Source: Syntrophomonadaceae bacterium (lineage in GTDB: Bacteria; Bacillota; Dethiobacteria; PWVN01). From it: 13,850 nucleotides of DNA. Below, in pieces: positions 6,968 through 13,693 of the stretch. The stretch lies in assembly GCA_003561835.1 (NCBI GenBank), contig PWVN01000171.1, forward strand, positions 1 to 13,850, read 5' to 3'. A program made the position numbers and the translations under genes. Every line of letters begins with the position of its first letter. The first letter of the stretch is position 1. Under the pieces are notes generated by a model that was given only the letters and a program-made list of their open reading frames with translations, did not search any database and was not told where the DNA came from.

Positions 6968-8949
6968 CGACAACAATCCTCGTTGCCGCCCTGTTAATCG
7001 CGGGTTTCCTTCTGGGAATCCGCCTGATGCAGTCACCGGAGACGGCCCTGTGGGGCAACCGGTTGGGGGCCCTGTGCATGCTGGGAGCCGTCGTCTTTAC
7101 CATCCTGGGTATCGAAGCCGCCGGGGATCTCTCCCTGTGGGCCCTGCTCCTGGCGGGCGGCCTCCTGGGCATCACCCTGGGGCAGCGGGTGAAGATGATC
7201 CAGATGCCCCAAACCGTGGCCCTGCTCAACGGCTTTGGCGGCGGGGCCTCCGCCCTGGTGGCCGTGACGGCCGTCAGCCTCTACAGCGGCGGTGAACTCC
7301 GGGTCTTCTGGTTTACGGCTGCCCTGGCCCTGGCGGTAGGGGCCCTGACCTTCAGCGGCAGCATGGTGGCCGCCTTGAAGCTCCAGGGCCTGGTTTCCCA
7401 GCGGCCCCTGGTCCTGAAAAACCACGGGGGCCTTCTGAAAGCTTTTCTGACAGTGGGGGCCCTGCTGGTCCTCCTGAGCATATTTTTACAGGAGGCCTCC
7501 TACCTGTTTCCCCTGGTCGCTTTGGTTTTTCTCCTCTACGGTATCCTGATGGCCATACGTATCGGGGGAGCCGATATGCCCGTTATCATTTCTTTCCTGA
7601 ACTCCCTTTCCGGGGTGGCCGCAGCCATCAGCGGTCTGGCCGTAGAAAACCTCCTCCTGGTGGGGGTCGGGGCCCTGGTGGGGGTGGCCGGCCTGATCCT
7701 GACTCAGATCATGTGCCGGGCCATGAACAGGAACCTGGCTTCCGTCATCAGCGGCTTTCAAACCCAGGCCCGGGCCGGAAAGGAAGAGACGGCCGCCGCC
7801 GGGACGCCAGAAGCCTTAGAGAAGGAAGCGTCCCCCGAAGAGACCCTGGAGTCGGCCCTCCTCCAGGCCCGGCGGGTCATCCTCATCCCCGGCTACGGCA
7901 TGGCCCTGGCCCAGGCCCAACGGGCCGTCAAGGACTTGATCGACGCCCTCCAGGAAGCGGGCAAGGAGGTCAAGGTGGCCATCCATCCCGTGGCGGGCCG
8001 GATGCCGGGCCACATGCACGTTCTCCTGGCTGAGGTGGGCATCGATTACGAGATGCTCCATGACCTGGAGGCCATCAACCCCGAGTTTGCCTCTACGGAC
8101 CTGGTGGTGGTGGTGGGGGCCTGCGATGTCCTCAACCCCGCTGCCAATACCGCCGAAGGGACCCCCATCTACGGGATGCCCGTCCTCAATGCCGAGGAAG
8201 CCCGGCGGGTCATCGTCTGCAACCTGGACGAGAAGCCCGGCTACTCCGGGGTGGACAATACCCTCTACGGGGAAAGCCACGTCTTCAAGCTCTGGGGTAA
8301 TGCAGCGGAAACGGTCCCTTCCCTTACCGCCCTCCTCAAAGGGGAGGAAGGAGGGGGGATCTGCCTGATGCCTCCGGGGGAAGAAACACCGGAAGAGGAA
8401 GGGTCCGAAGCGGGCTCGGCCGGGGCAGAGGCATCCCCCGAGGAGTTCCTCTGCAGCATCCTGCCCCCGGCAAAGAAGGTCATCATCGTCCCCGGCTACG
8501 GCATGGCCCTGGCCCAGGCCCAAAAGGCCGTCAAGGACCTGATGGATGCCCTGGAGAGGGAGGGCAAGGAGGTCAAGTTGGCCATCCACCCCGTGGCGGG
8601 CCGGATGCCGGGCCACATGCATGTCCTCCTGGCCGAGGTGGGTATCGACTACGAGAAGCTCCACGACATGGAGGCCATCAACCCGGAGTTTGCCGCTACG
8701 GACCTGGTGGTGGTGGTGGGGGCCTGCGATGTTATCAACCCTGCCGCCAATACCGCCGAAGGGACCCCCATCTACGGGATGCCTGTCCTCAATGTGGAGG
8801 AGGCCAAACAGGTCATCGTCTGCAACCTGGACGAGAAGCCCGGGTATTCCGGGGTGGATAACACCCTCTACGGGGAAAGCTACGTTTTCAAGCTCTGGGG
8901 CAATGCGGCGGAAACGGTGCCCCGGATTACCGGGGCTGTAAAGGGATGA
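6964..8949 (+). CDS. pntB: NAD(P) transhydrogenase subunit beta with tandemly duplicated domain III
   Basis: 661 residues against about 460 for ordinary PntB. The membrane domain II (about 1-270) keeps MPQTVALLNGFGGG, GALTFSGS, IGGADMP, FLNSLSG and MCRAMNRN. Domain III then occurs twice: residues 303-460 and 504-661, each led by EASPEE (288 and 489) and separated by an acidic, Gly-rich linker (461-488). The second copy ends exactly at the C-terminus. By hand alignment 135 of 158 residues are identical. Both copies have the dinucleotide motif GYGMALAQAQ and HPVAGRMPGHM. However, GAND is GACD in both, and the Lys-Arg-Ser that contacts the NADP 2'-phosphate in E. coli is Asn-Leu-Asp (420-422 and 621-623). 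Asn89 stands where E. coli PntB has channel His91. The protein should still couple hydride transfer to the membrane domain, but its cofactor choice and proton coupling may differ from the textbook enzyme. Confidence 0.93.
   Translation: MTTTILVAALLIAGFLLGIRLMQSPETALWGNRLGALCMLGAVVFTILGIEAAGDLSLWALLLAGGLLGITLGQRVKMIQMPQTVALLNGFGGGASALVAVTAVSLYSGGELRVFWFTAALALAVGALTFSGSMVAALKLQGLVSQRPLVLKNHGGLLKAFLTVGALLVLLSIFLQEASYLFPLVALVFLLYGILMAIRIGGADMPVIISFLNSLSGVAAAISGLAVENLLLVGVGALVGVAGLILTQIMCRAMNRNLASVISGFQTQARAGKEETAAAGTPEALEKEASPEETLESALLQARRVILIPGYGMALAQAQRAVKDLIDALQEAGKEVKVAIHPVAGRMPGHMHVLLAEVGIDYEMLHDLEAINPEFASTDLVVVVGACDVLNPAANTAEGTPIYGMPVLNAEEARRVIVCNLDEKPGYSGVDNTLYGESHVFKLWGNAAETVPSLTALLKGEEGGGICLMPPGEETPEEEGSEAGSAGAEASPEEFLCSILPPAKKVIIVPGYGMALAQAQKAVKDLMDALEREGKEVKLAIHPVAGRMPGHMHVLLAEVGIDYEKLHDMEAINPEFAATDLVVVVGACDVINPAANTAEGTPIYGMPVLNVEEAKQVIVCNLDEKPGYSGVDNTLYGESYVFKLWGNAAETVPRITGAVKG
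7825..8343 (+). repeat. Intragenic repeat unit 1 of pntB (linker end + domain III)
   Basis: This unit encodes residues 288-460. Long stretches match unit 2 exactly at the DNA level, for instance around the GRMPGHM and GTPIYGMP codons, at a constant offset of 603 bp. Confidence 0.95.
8428..8946 (+). repeat. Intragenic repeat unit 2 of pntB (linker end + domain III)
   Basis: This unit encodes residues 489-661 and aligns to unit 1 without gaps. Substitutions are scattered, both synonymous and amino-acid-changing, and mostly conservative. Confidence 0.95.
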
Positions 8950-8955
8950 GTGCCA

Positions 8956-8982
8956 CCGGGTTCGCGGTTCCCCCGGACCCGG
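8956..8982 (+). terminator. Possible weak hairpin after the pnt operon
   Basis: CCGGGT (8956-8961) can pair with ACCCGG (8977-8982) just after the pntB stop codon, with TGAG/CTCA flanks. No T-tract follows, so it may be only an mRNA 3'-end stabiliser or an inefficient terminator. Confidence 0.3.
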
Positions 8983-9063
8983 CAAGCCCTCACGGACAAT
9001 AATTTCTGAAAATTGCTTAAAAGGCAGCAGGATATCCGATGACTACGGCGAATGCAACAAGCA

Positions 9064-9069
9064 TATAAT
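9064..9069 (+). promoter_or_regulatory. -10 element of the gcv operon promoter
   Basis: A perfect TATAAT in an AT-rich patch, about 20 bp before the riboswitch fold begins. Transcription would start near 9076. No convincing -35 hexamer is seen at 16-18 bp, so an activator or a weak -35 must be assumed. Confidence 0.45.
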
Positions 9070-9086
9070 GTTAATAACATTTAAAT

Positions 9087-9301
9087 AACCAGCGGATGAG
9101 ACTGGCGGGAGAGCTCCCTTAAAAAGGAGGGGCGCCGAAGGAGAAACCTGAAGGTTTGGCAGCCGGCAGGGAAACTCTCAGGTACCAGGTACCGTCAGAG
9201 GACGCGCCTCTGGAGAGGGCCTGCCCTTTTCGGCAGGACACCAAAGGGGTAATTCCCCCAAGGTCTTGGGGGAGTATTCTCTCAGGTACAAGGGACAGGG
9301 G
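9087..9301 (+). ncRNA. Tandem glycine riboswitch (two aptamers)
   Basis: Two consecutive glycine aptamers precede gcvT. Aptamer 1 (about 9090-9203) has GGGAGAG (9107-9113), GCGCCGAAGGAGAAAC and ACTCTCAGGTACCAGGTACC, with P1 formed by CTGG (9102-9105) and CCAG (9185-9188). Aptamer 2 (about 9204-9301) has CTCTGGAGAG, a CCTGCC/GGCAGG hairpin (9220-9237), CACCAAAGGGGTAA and TTCTCTCAGGTACAAGGGACAGGGG at its end, with P1 formed by CCTCTG (9207-9212) and CAGGGG (9296-9301). The linker is short, as in known tandem glycine sensors. The 3' strand of the second P1 is also the base of the following terminator. Glycine binding should therefore prevent terminator formation and turn on glycine cleavage genes. 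Confidence 0.93.
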
Positions 9302-9343
9302 AAAAAGCCGGTTGTTTCGGGCTTTTCCCCTGTTTTTCTTTTC
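9295..9343 (+). terminator. Riboswitch-controlled intrinsic terminator upstream of gcvT
   Basis: ACAGGGGAAAAAGCC (9295-9309) pairs with GGCTTTTCCCCTGT (9320-9333), about 14 bp with one bulged A and a 10-nt loop. The run TTTTTCTTTTC follows. The first bases of the stem are shared with aptamer 2 P1, giving mutually exclusive folds. Confidence 0.9.
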
Positions 9344-9387
9344 TCAAGGCTTTGACGGAAAATCCAAAAAGAAAGGAGGTGGAAATC

Positions 9388-10485
9388 ATGATAGAGCCGA
9401 CAAAAACGCCCTTTTACGAAAAGCATCTTAAGCATAAGGGAAAGATGGTGGATTACAGCGGCTGGAACCTGCCGGTCCAGTTTGCAGGCATCATCGATGA
9501 GGTCCTCAGAGTCCGGCGGCAGGCGGGCCTCTTCGATGTTTCCCACATGGGAGAGGTGATGGTCCGGGGCCCGGGGGCCCTGGCCTTTCTGCAGCGGGTC
9601 CTGACCAACGACATCGCGGCCTTAAGGGACAACCGCATCATGTACAGCCCCGTCTGCTATCCCGATGGGGGCACCGTGGACGACATCCTGGTGTACCGCT
9701 ATGACGGCGAAAACTACCTGATGGTGGTCAACGCCGGCAACACCCGCAAGGACTACGACTGGTTCCGGGAAAACCTGACGGGGGATGTGACTCTGGAAAA
9801 CCTCTCCCCCCAAACGGCCCAGCTGGCCCTCCAGGGCCCGGAAAGCCTGGCCATCCTGAAGGCCGTCACCGAGGCCCCCGTGGAGGGGCTGAAGTACTAC
9901 CACTTCCTGCCACAGGCCCGGGTGGCCGGGGTGGACTGCCTCGTCTCCCGCACGGGCTATACGGGGGAAGACGGGTTCGAGCTCTACTGCCCCGAAGGGG
10001 AAGCCCTGAAGCTGTGGGAGGGCCTCTGGGAGGCCGGGGAGCCCCGCGGCCTGGCCCCGGTGGGGCTGGGGGCCCGGGACATCCTGCGCCTGGAAGCCTG
10101 CCTGCCCCTCTACGGCCACGAACTGTCGCCGGAGCTCTCCCCCTTGGAAGCGGGCCTGGACCGCTTTGTTTCCTTCACCAAGGAGACAGCCTTTATCGGC
10201 CGGGAGGCCCTTTTGCAGAGGAAGGCGGCAGGGCTTAGGAAAAAGCTGGCCGGCATCGAGATGCTGGAGCGGGGGATTCCCCGGGAAGGGTATACCATCA
10301 AGGCAGGGGAAGGGGAGATCGGCTGGGTGAGCAGCGGCACCTTTTCCCCCACCCTGAACAAGAACGTGGCCCTGGCCTTCCTGGACCCCCGGGAAGCCCG
10401 GGTGGACAGGGAGGTCTCGGTAGTCATCCGCACCCGGGAGTACCCGGCGAAGGTGGTTAAAATACCTTTTTACAGGAGGGGATAA
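9388..10485 (+). CDS. gcvT: Glycine cleavage system T protein (aminomethyltransferase)
   Basis: 365 residues, the standard GcvT length. It transfers the methylene group from the aminomethyl-lipoyl arm of GcvH to tetrahydrofolate, releasing ammonia. Family blocks are visible in order: MVDYSGWNLPVQF, LFDVSHMGEV, GGTVDDILVYR (the folate-contacting Asp lies here), NAGNTRKDYDW, LALQGPES, SRTGYTGEDGFEL, LGARDILRLEACLPLYGHEL and IGREALLQRKAAG. The ATG at 9388 has AAAGGAGGTGG 5 nt upstream. It is the first gene after the glycine riboswitch and its terminator. gcvH begins 2 nt past the stop codon. Confidence 0.96.
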   Translation: MIEPTKTPFYEKHLKHKGKMVDYSGWNLPVQFAGIIDEVLRVRRQAGLFDVSHMGEVMVRGPGALAFLQRVLTNDIAALRDNRIMYSPVCYPDGGTVDDILVYRYDGENYLMVVNAGNTRKDYDWFRENLTGDVTLENLSPQTAQLALQGPESLAILKAVTEAPVEGLKYYHFLPQARVAGVDCLVSRTGYTGEDGFELYCPEGEALKLWEGLWEAGEPRGLAPVGLGARDILRLEACLPLYGHELSPELSPLEAGLDRFVSFTKETAFIGREALLQRKAAGLRKKLAGIEMLERGIPREGYTIKAGEGEIGWVSSGTFSPTLNKNVALAFLDPREARVDREVSVVIRTREYPAKVVKIPFYRRG

Positions 10486-10487
10486 GA

Positions 10488-10886
10488 ATGGAATGGACAA
10501 TTGAAGCGGGCCTGAAATACACCAAAAAGCACGAGTGGGCCAAGGCGGAAGGGGATACCGTCACCGTGGGCATCAGCGATTATGCCCAGGACAAACTGGG
10601 AAGCATCGTCTTCGTGGAGTTCCCCGATGCCGATACGGAAGTCAAGGCCGGGGAGAGCGTGGCCGTCATCGAGTCCGTCAAGGCGGTGGCCGACACCTAC
10701 TCGCCGGTTATGGGGACCATCGTGGAGGTGAACGAAGCCCTGCTGGACCAGCCGGAGCTTCTCAACGAAGACCCCTACGGAGAGGGGTGGATGGTGAAAA
10801 TCCAGCTGGCCCCGGGGGCCGGCCTCTCCGGGCTCATGGATGAAAAGGAGTACGAAGCCTTTATCATAAAGGAGGAGGAGGCCTGA
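10488..10886 (+). CDS. gcvH: Glycine cleavage system H protein (lipoyl carrier)
   Basis: 132 residues. This small carrier shuttles the aminomethyl group from the P proteins to GcvT on a lipoyl arm. The lipoylated residue is Lys65 in AVIESVKAVADTYSPV. KYTKKHEWAK near the N-terminus and GISDYAQDKLGSIVFVEFP are typical GcvH blocks, and PYGEGWMVKI ends the fold. AGGAGGGG precedes the ATG by about 7 nt. Its TGA overlaps the gcvPA start codon by one base. No lipoyl synthase or ligase is complete in the window; the radical SAM gene at the right edge may serve that role. Confidence 0.97.
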   Translation: MEWTIEAGLKYTKKHEWAKAEGDTVTVGISDYAQDKLGSIVFVEFPDADTEVKAGESVAVIESVKAVADTYSPVMGTIVEVNEALLDQPELLNEDPYGEGWMVKIQLAPGAGLSGLMDEKEYEAFIIKEEEA

Positions 10887-12235
10887 TGGCGGGCCGGCAC
10901 TACTTAACCCTGACGGAGGATGAACGCCGGGAAATGCTGGCCGCCATCGGGGTGGGCTCGGTGGAGGACCTCTTCAGTGATGTGCCCCGGGAAGTCCTCT
11001 TCCAGGGAGAGATGGAGCTTCCTCCCCCCCTGTCGGAGGGGGAGGCCTACAGGCATCTGTCTGCCCTGGCGGCCCGGAACAGGAACGCCCGGGAGTGTGT
11101 CTCCTTTCTGGGGGGCGGCATCTACGACCACTTTATCCCCAGCGCCGTCAAGCATGTAACGGGCCGGAGCGAGTTCTACACCTCCTATACCCCCTACCAG
11201 CCCGAGGTGAGCCAGGGGGTTTTGCAGGCCATCTATGAATACCAGACCATGATCTGCCAGCTGACGGGCATGGACGTGGCCAACGCCTCCCTCTACGACG
11301 GGGCCACGGCCCTGGTGGAGGGGGCCATCATGGCCTGCGGCGCCACCCGCCGCTCCCGGGTTTTGGTCTCCGCCACCGTCAGCCCCTTTTACCGGGAGGT
11401 CCTGAAGACCTACCTCCACAGCCGGGGCATCGCCCTGGATGTGGCCCCCCTGGGGGAGGGGAAGACGGACCGGGAGAAGCTGGAGGCGTGCTTTAAGAAG
11501 GATACGGCAGCCCTGATCCTCCAGCAGCCCAACTTCTTCGGCATGCTGGAAGATATGGAGGGCGTGGCGGACCTGGTTCACAGCCGGGGGGCCCTGCTGG
11601 TGGCGGCCGTCGATCCCCTGTCCCTGCCCCTGGTTCAGACCCCGGGGGAATACGGGGCCGATATCGTGGCCGGGGAAGGCCAGTCTTTGGGCAACCCCGC
11701 CTCCTTCGGCGGGCCCCTGCTGGGCTTCTTTGCCGCCCGGCAAAAGCTGATCCGGCGCATGCCGGGCCGCATCGTGGGGGAGACGGTGGACCGGGAGGGG
11801 AACCGGGGCTTTGTCCTCACCCTCCAAACCCGGGAGCAGCACATCCGCCGGGAACGGGCCACCTCCAACATCTGCTCCAACCAGGCCCTGAACGCCCTGG
11901 CGGCCGCTGTCTACATGGCGGCCATGGGCCCCGCCGGCATGGCGGAGACGGCGAACCTCTGCCTGCAGAAGGCAGCCTACACTAGGGAGAAGCTCACCGC
12001 CCTTAAGGGCTTCAGCCTGGCCTTCCCGGGGACCTACTTCAAGGAGTTCCCTGTGAAGGTCCCGGGGGACCCCGGAAAGCTCAATGAGAAACTCCTGGCT
12101 CACAAGATTCTGGGGGGGCTGGACGTTGGCCCTTACTACCCGGAACTTAAAGGGGCCATGCTCTTCTGTGTCACGGAAAACAGGACCCGGGAAGAGATTG
12201 ACACCCTGGCCCGGGTATTGGAGGGATGGAAATGA
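10886..12235 (+). CDS. gcvPA: Glycine dehydrogenase (decarboxylating) subunit 1
   Basis: 449 residues, as in two-subunit P proteins of Gram-positive bacteria and archaea. With GcvPB it forms the pyridoxal-phosphate enzyme that decarboxylates glycine and loads GcvH. Diagnostic segments are HYLTLTEDERREML, FLGGGIYDHFIPSAVKHVTG, EFYTSYTPYQPEVSQGVLQA, YEYQTMICQLTGMDVANASL, GEGQSLGNPASFGGP and RERATSNICSNQALNALAAA. It supplies active-site residues but not the PLP lysine. The ATG overlaps the gcvH stop codon (TGATG) and is preceded by GGAGGAGGAGG. It overlaps gcvPB by 4 nt. Confidence 0.96.
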   Translation: MAGRHYLTLTEDERREMLAAIGVGSVEDLFSDVPREVLFQGEMELPPPLSEGEAYRHLSALAARNRNARECVSFLGGGIYDHFIPSAVKHVTGRSEFYTSYTPYQPEVSQGVLQAIYEYQTMICQLTGMDVANASLYDGATALVEGAIMACGATRRSRVLVSATVSPFYREVLKTYLHSRGIALDVAPLGEGKTDREKLEACFKKDTAALILQQPNFFGMLEDMEGVADLVHSRGALLVAAVDPLSLPLVQTPGEYGADIVAGEGQSLGNPASFGGPLLGFFAARQKLIRRMPGRIVGETVDREGNRGFVLTLQTREQHIRRERATSNICSNQALNALAAAVYMAAMGPAGMAETANLCLQKAAYTREKLTALKGFSLAFPGTYFKEFPVKVPGDPGKLNEKLLAHKILGGLDVGPYYPELKGAMLFCVTENRTREEIDTLARVLEGWK

Positions 12236-13692
12236 GAGAGGCAAAAGCCCTGCTCTTTGAGCTCAGCAAAAAGGGGCGCCAGGGGTATTCCCTGCCCGCC
12301 TGCGATGTGCCGGAAAAACCCCTGGAGGACCTGCTGCCCGCTCCCATGAGGAGGCAGGAGGCCCTAAAAATGCCGGAACTCTCGGAAGTGGAGGTGATCC
12401 GCCACTACACCGCCCTCTCCCGGCGCAACTTCGGTGTGGATACGGGGTTTTACCCCCTGGGGTCCTGCACCATGAAATACAACCCCAAGATCAACGAGGA
12501 AACCGCCGCCCTCCCCGGCTTCGCCTTCCTCCACCCCCTGCAGGATGAGGGCACCCTCCAGGGGGCCCTGGAGCTCCTCTACCTGGCGGAAGAAGGCTTG
12601 AAAGAGGTGACGGGCATGGACCGCGTGTCCCTGCAGCCGGTGGCGGGAGCCCACGGGGAGCTGACAGGCCTCATGGTCATCCAGGCCTACCACCGGGCCC
12701 GGGGAGAGGGGGAGAGGAACAAGGTTATCGTCCCCGACTCGGCCCACGGGACCAACCCGGCTACCGCCACCATGGCGGGCTACGAGGTGGTGCAGATCCC
12801 CTCAAACGAACAGGGCCTGGTGGACGTGGAGGCCCTGAAGGCGGCCCTGGGGCCCGACACGGCGGCCCTCATGCTGACCAACCCCAACACCCTGGGTCTC
12901 TTCGAGGAGGACATCCTTAAGATCGCCCGACTGGTCCACGAGGCGGGGGGGCTCCTCTATTACGACGGGGCCAACCTGAACGCCGTCATGGGCTTTGCCC
13001 GGCCCGGGGATATGGGCTTCGACGTGGTCCACCTGAACCTGCACAAGACCTTCGCCACCCCCCACGGGGGCGGGGGGCCCGGCAGCGGTGCCGTGGGCGT
13101 CAAGGCCCGGGTGGCCCCCTTCCTGCCGGTACCCACCGTGGAGAAGGAAGGGGACCGCTTCTACCTGGACTACGACCGGCCCCAGAGCATCGGCAAGGTC
13201 CACAGCTTCTACGGGAACTTTGGCGTCGTCATCAAGGCCTACACCTACCTGCGCATGATGGGCGGGGCGGGCTTAAAGCAGGCCAGCGCCGACGCCGTCC
13301 TGAACGCCAACTACCTGATGTGCCGCCTGAAGAAGACCTATCACCTGGGCCATGACCGCCACTGCAAGCACGAGTTCGTCCTTTCCGCCCGGGAACAGGC
13401 CAAGAAGGGCGCGGGGGCGGGGGATATCGCCAAGGCCCTGCTGGACTACGGCTTCCACCCCCCCACCGTCTACTTTCCCCTGATCGTGGAGGAGGCCCTC
13501 ATGGTGGAGCCCACGGAAACGGAGGGCAAGGAGACCCTGGACGATTTTGCCGCCGCCCTGGAGAGGATCGCCTCCGACATCCGTGAGGACCCGGAAAAGG
13601 TCCGGATGAGCCCCTACCGCACCCCCGTGGGCCGCCTCGACGAGGTCAAGGCCGTCAAGGACCTGAAGGTCCGCTGGGACGGTGATAAATAA
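12232..13692 (+). CDS. gcvPB: Glycine dehydrogenase (decarboxylating) subunit 2
   Basis: 486 residues. This is the PLP-carrying half of the split P protein. The Schiff-base lysine is Lys272 in HLNLHKTFATPHGGGGPGSG. FYPLGSCTMKYNPKINEE, LQPVAGAHGELTGL, DSAHGTNPAT, YDGANLNAVMG and the C-terminal PTETEGKETLDDF are all typical. The ATG at 12232 is preferred because GGAGGG (12220-12225) is 6 nt upstream and it forms the ATGA overlap with gcvPA; an in-frame ATG at 12226 sits directly against that ribosome binding site. No gcvL (dihydrolipoamide dehydrogenase) gene is in the window. Confidence 0.96.
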   Translation: MREAKALLFELSKKGRQGYSLPACDVPEKPLEDLLPAPMRRQEALKMPELSEVEVIRHYTALSRRNFGVDTGFYPLGSCTMKYNPKINEETAALPGFAFLHPLQDEGTLQGALELLYLAEEGLKEVTGMDRVSLQPVAGAHGELTGLMVIQAYHRARGEGERNKVIVPDSAHGTNPATATMAGYEVVQIPSNEQGLVDVEALKAALGPDTAALMLTNPNTLGLFEEDILKIARLVHEAGGLLYYDGANLNAVMGFARPGDMGFDVVHLNLHKTFATPHGGGGPGSGAVGVKARVAPFLPVPTVEKEGDRFYLDYDRPQSIGKVHSFYGNFGVVIKAYTYLRMMGGAGLKQASADAVLNANYLMCRLKKTYHLGHDRHCKHEFVLSAREQAKKGAGAGDIAKALLDYGFHPPTVYFPLIVEEALMVEPTETEGKETLDDFAAALERIASDIREDPEKVRMSPYRTPVGRLDEVKAVKDLKVRWDGDK

Positions 13693-13693
13693 A

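Noticed and set aside
7825..8946. pntB repeat as an assembly error
   Set aside because: The copies differ at about 15% of residues and have unrelated linkers, so read misplacement cannot explain them; the frame stays open to a natural stop.
7816..8985. Open frame antisense to pntB domain III copies
   Set aside because: It is repetitive only because the sense gene is duplicated; no recognisable protein family and strong sense-strand evidence.
10904..12244. Open frame of 446 codons antisense to gcvPA
   Set aside because: A by-product of GC-rich codon use; the sense frame is an unambiguous GcvPA.
10886..13692. gcvPA/gcvPB as a frameshifted single gcvP
   Set aside because: Both lengths and ends match the normal split form, with an ATGA overlap and a ribosome binding site for the second gene.
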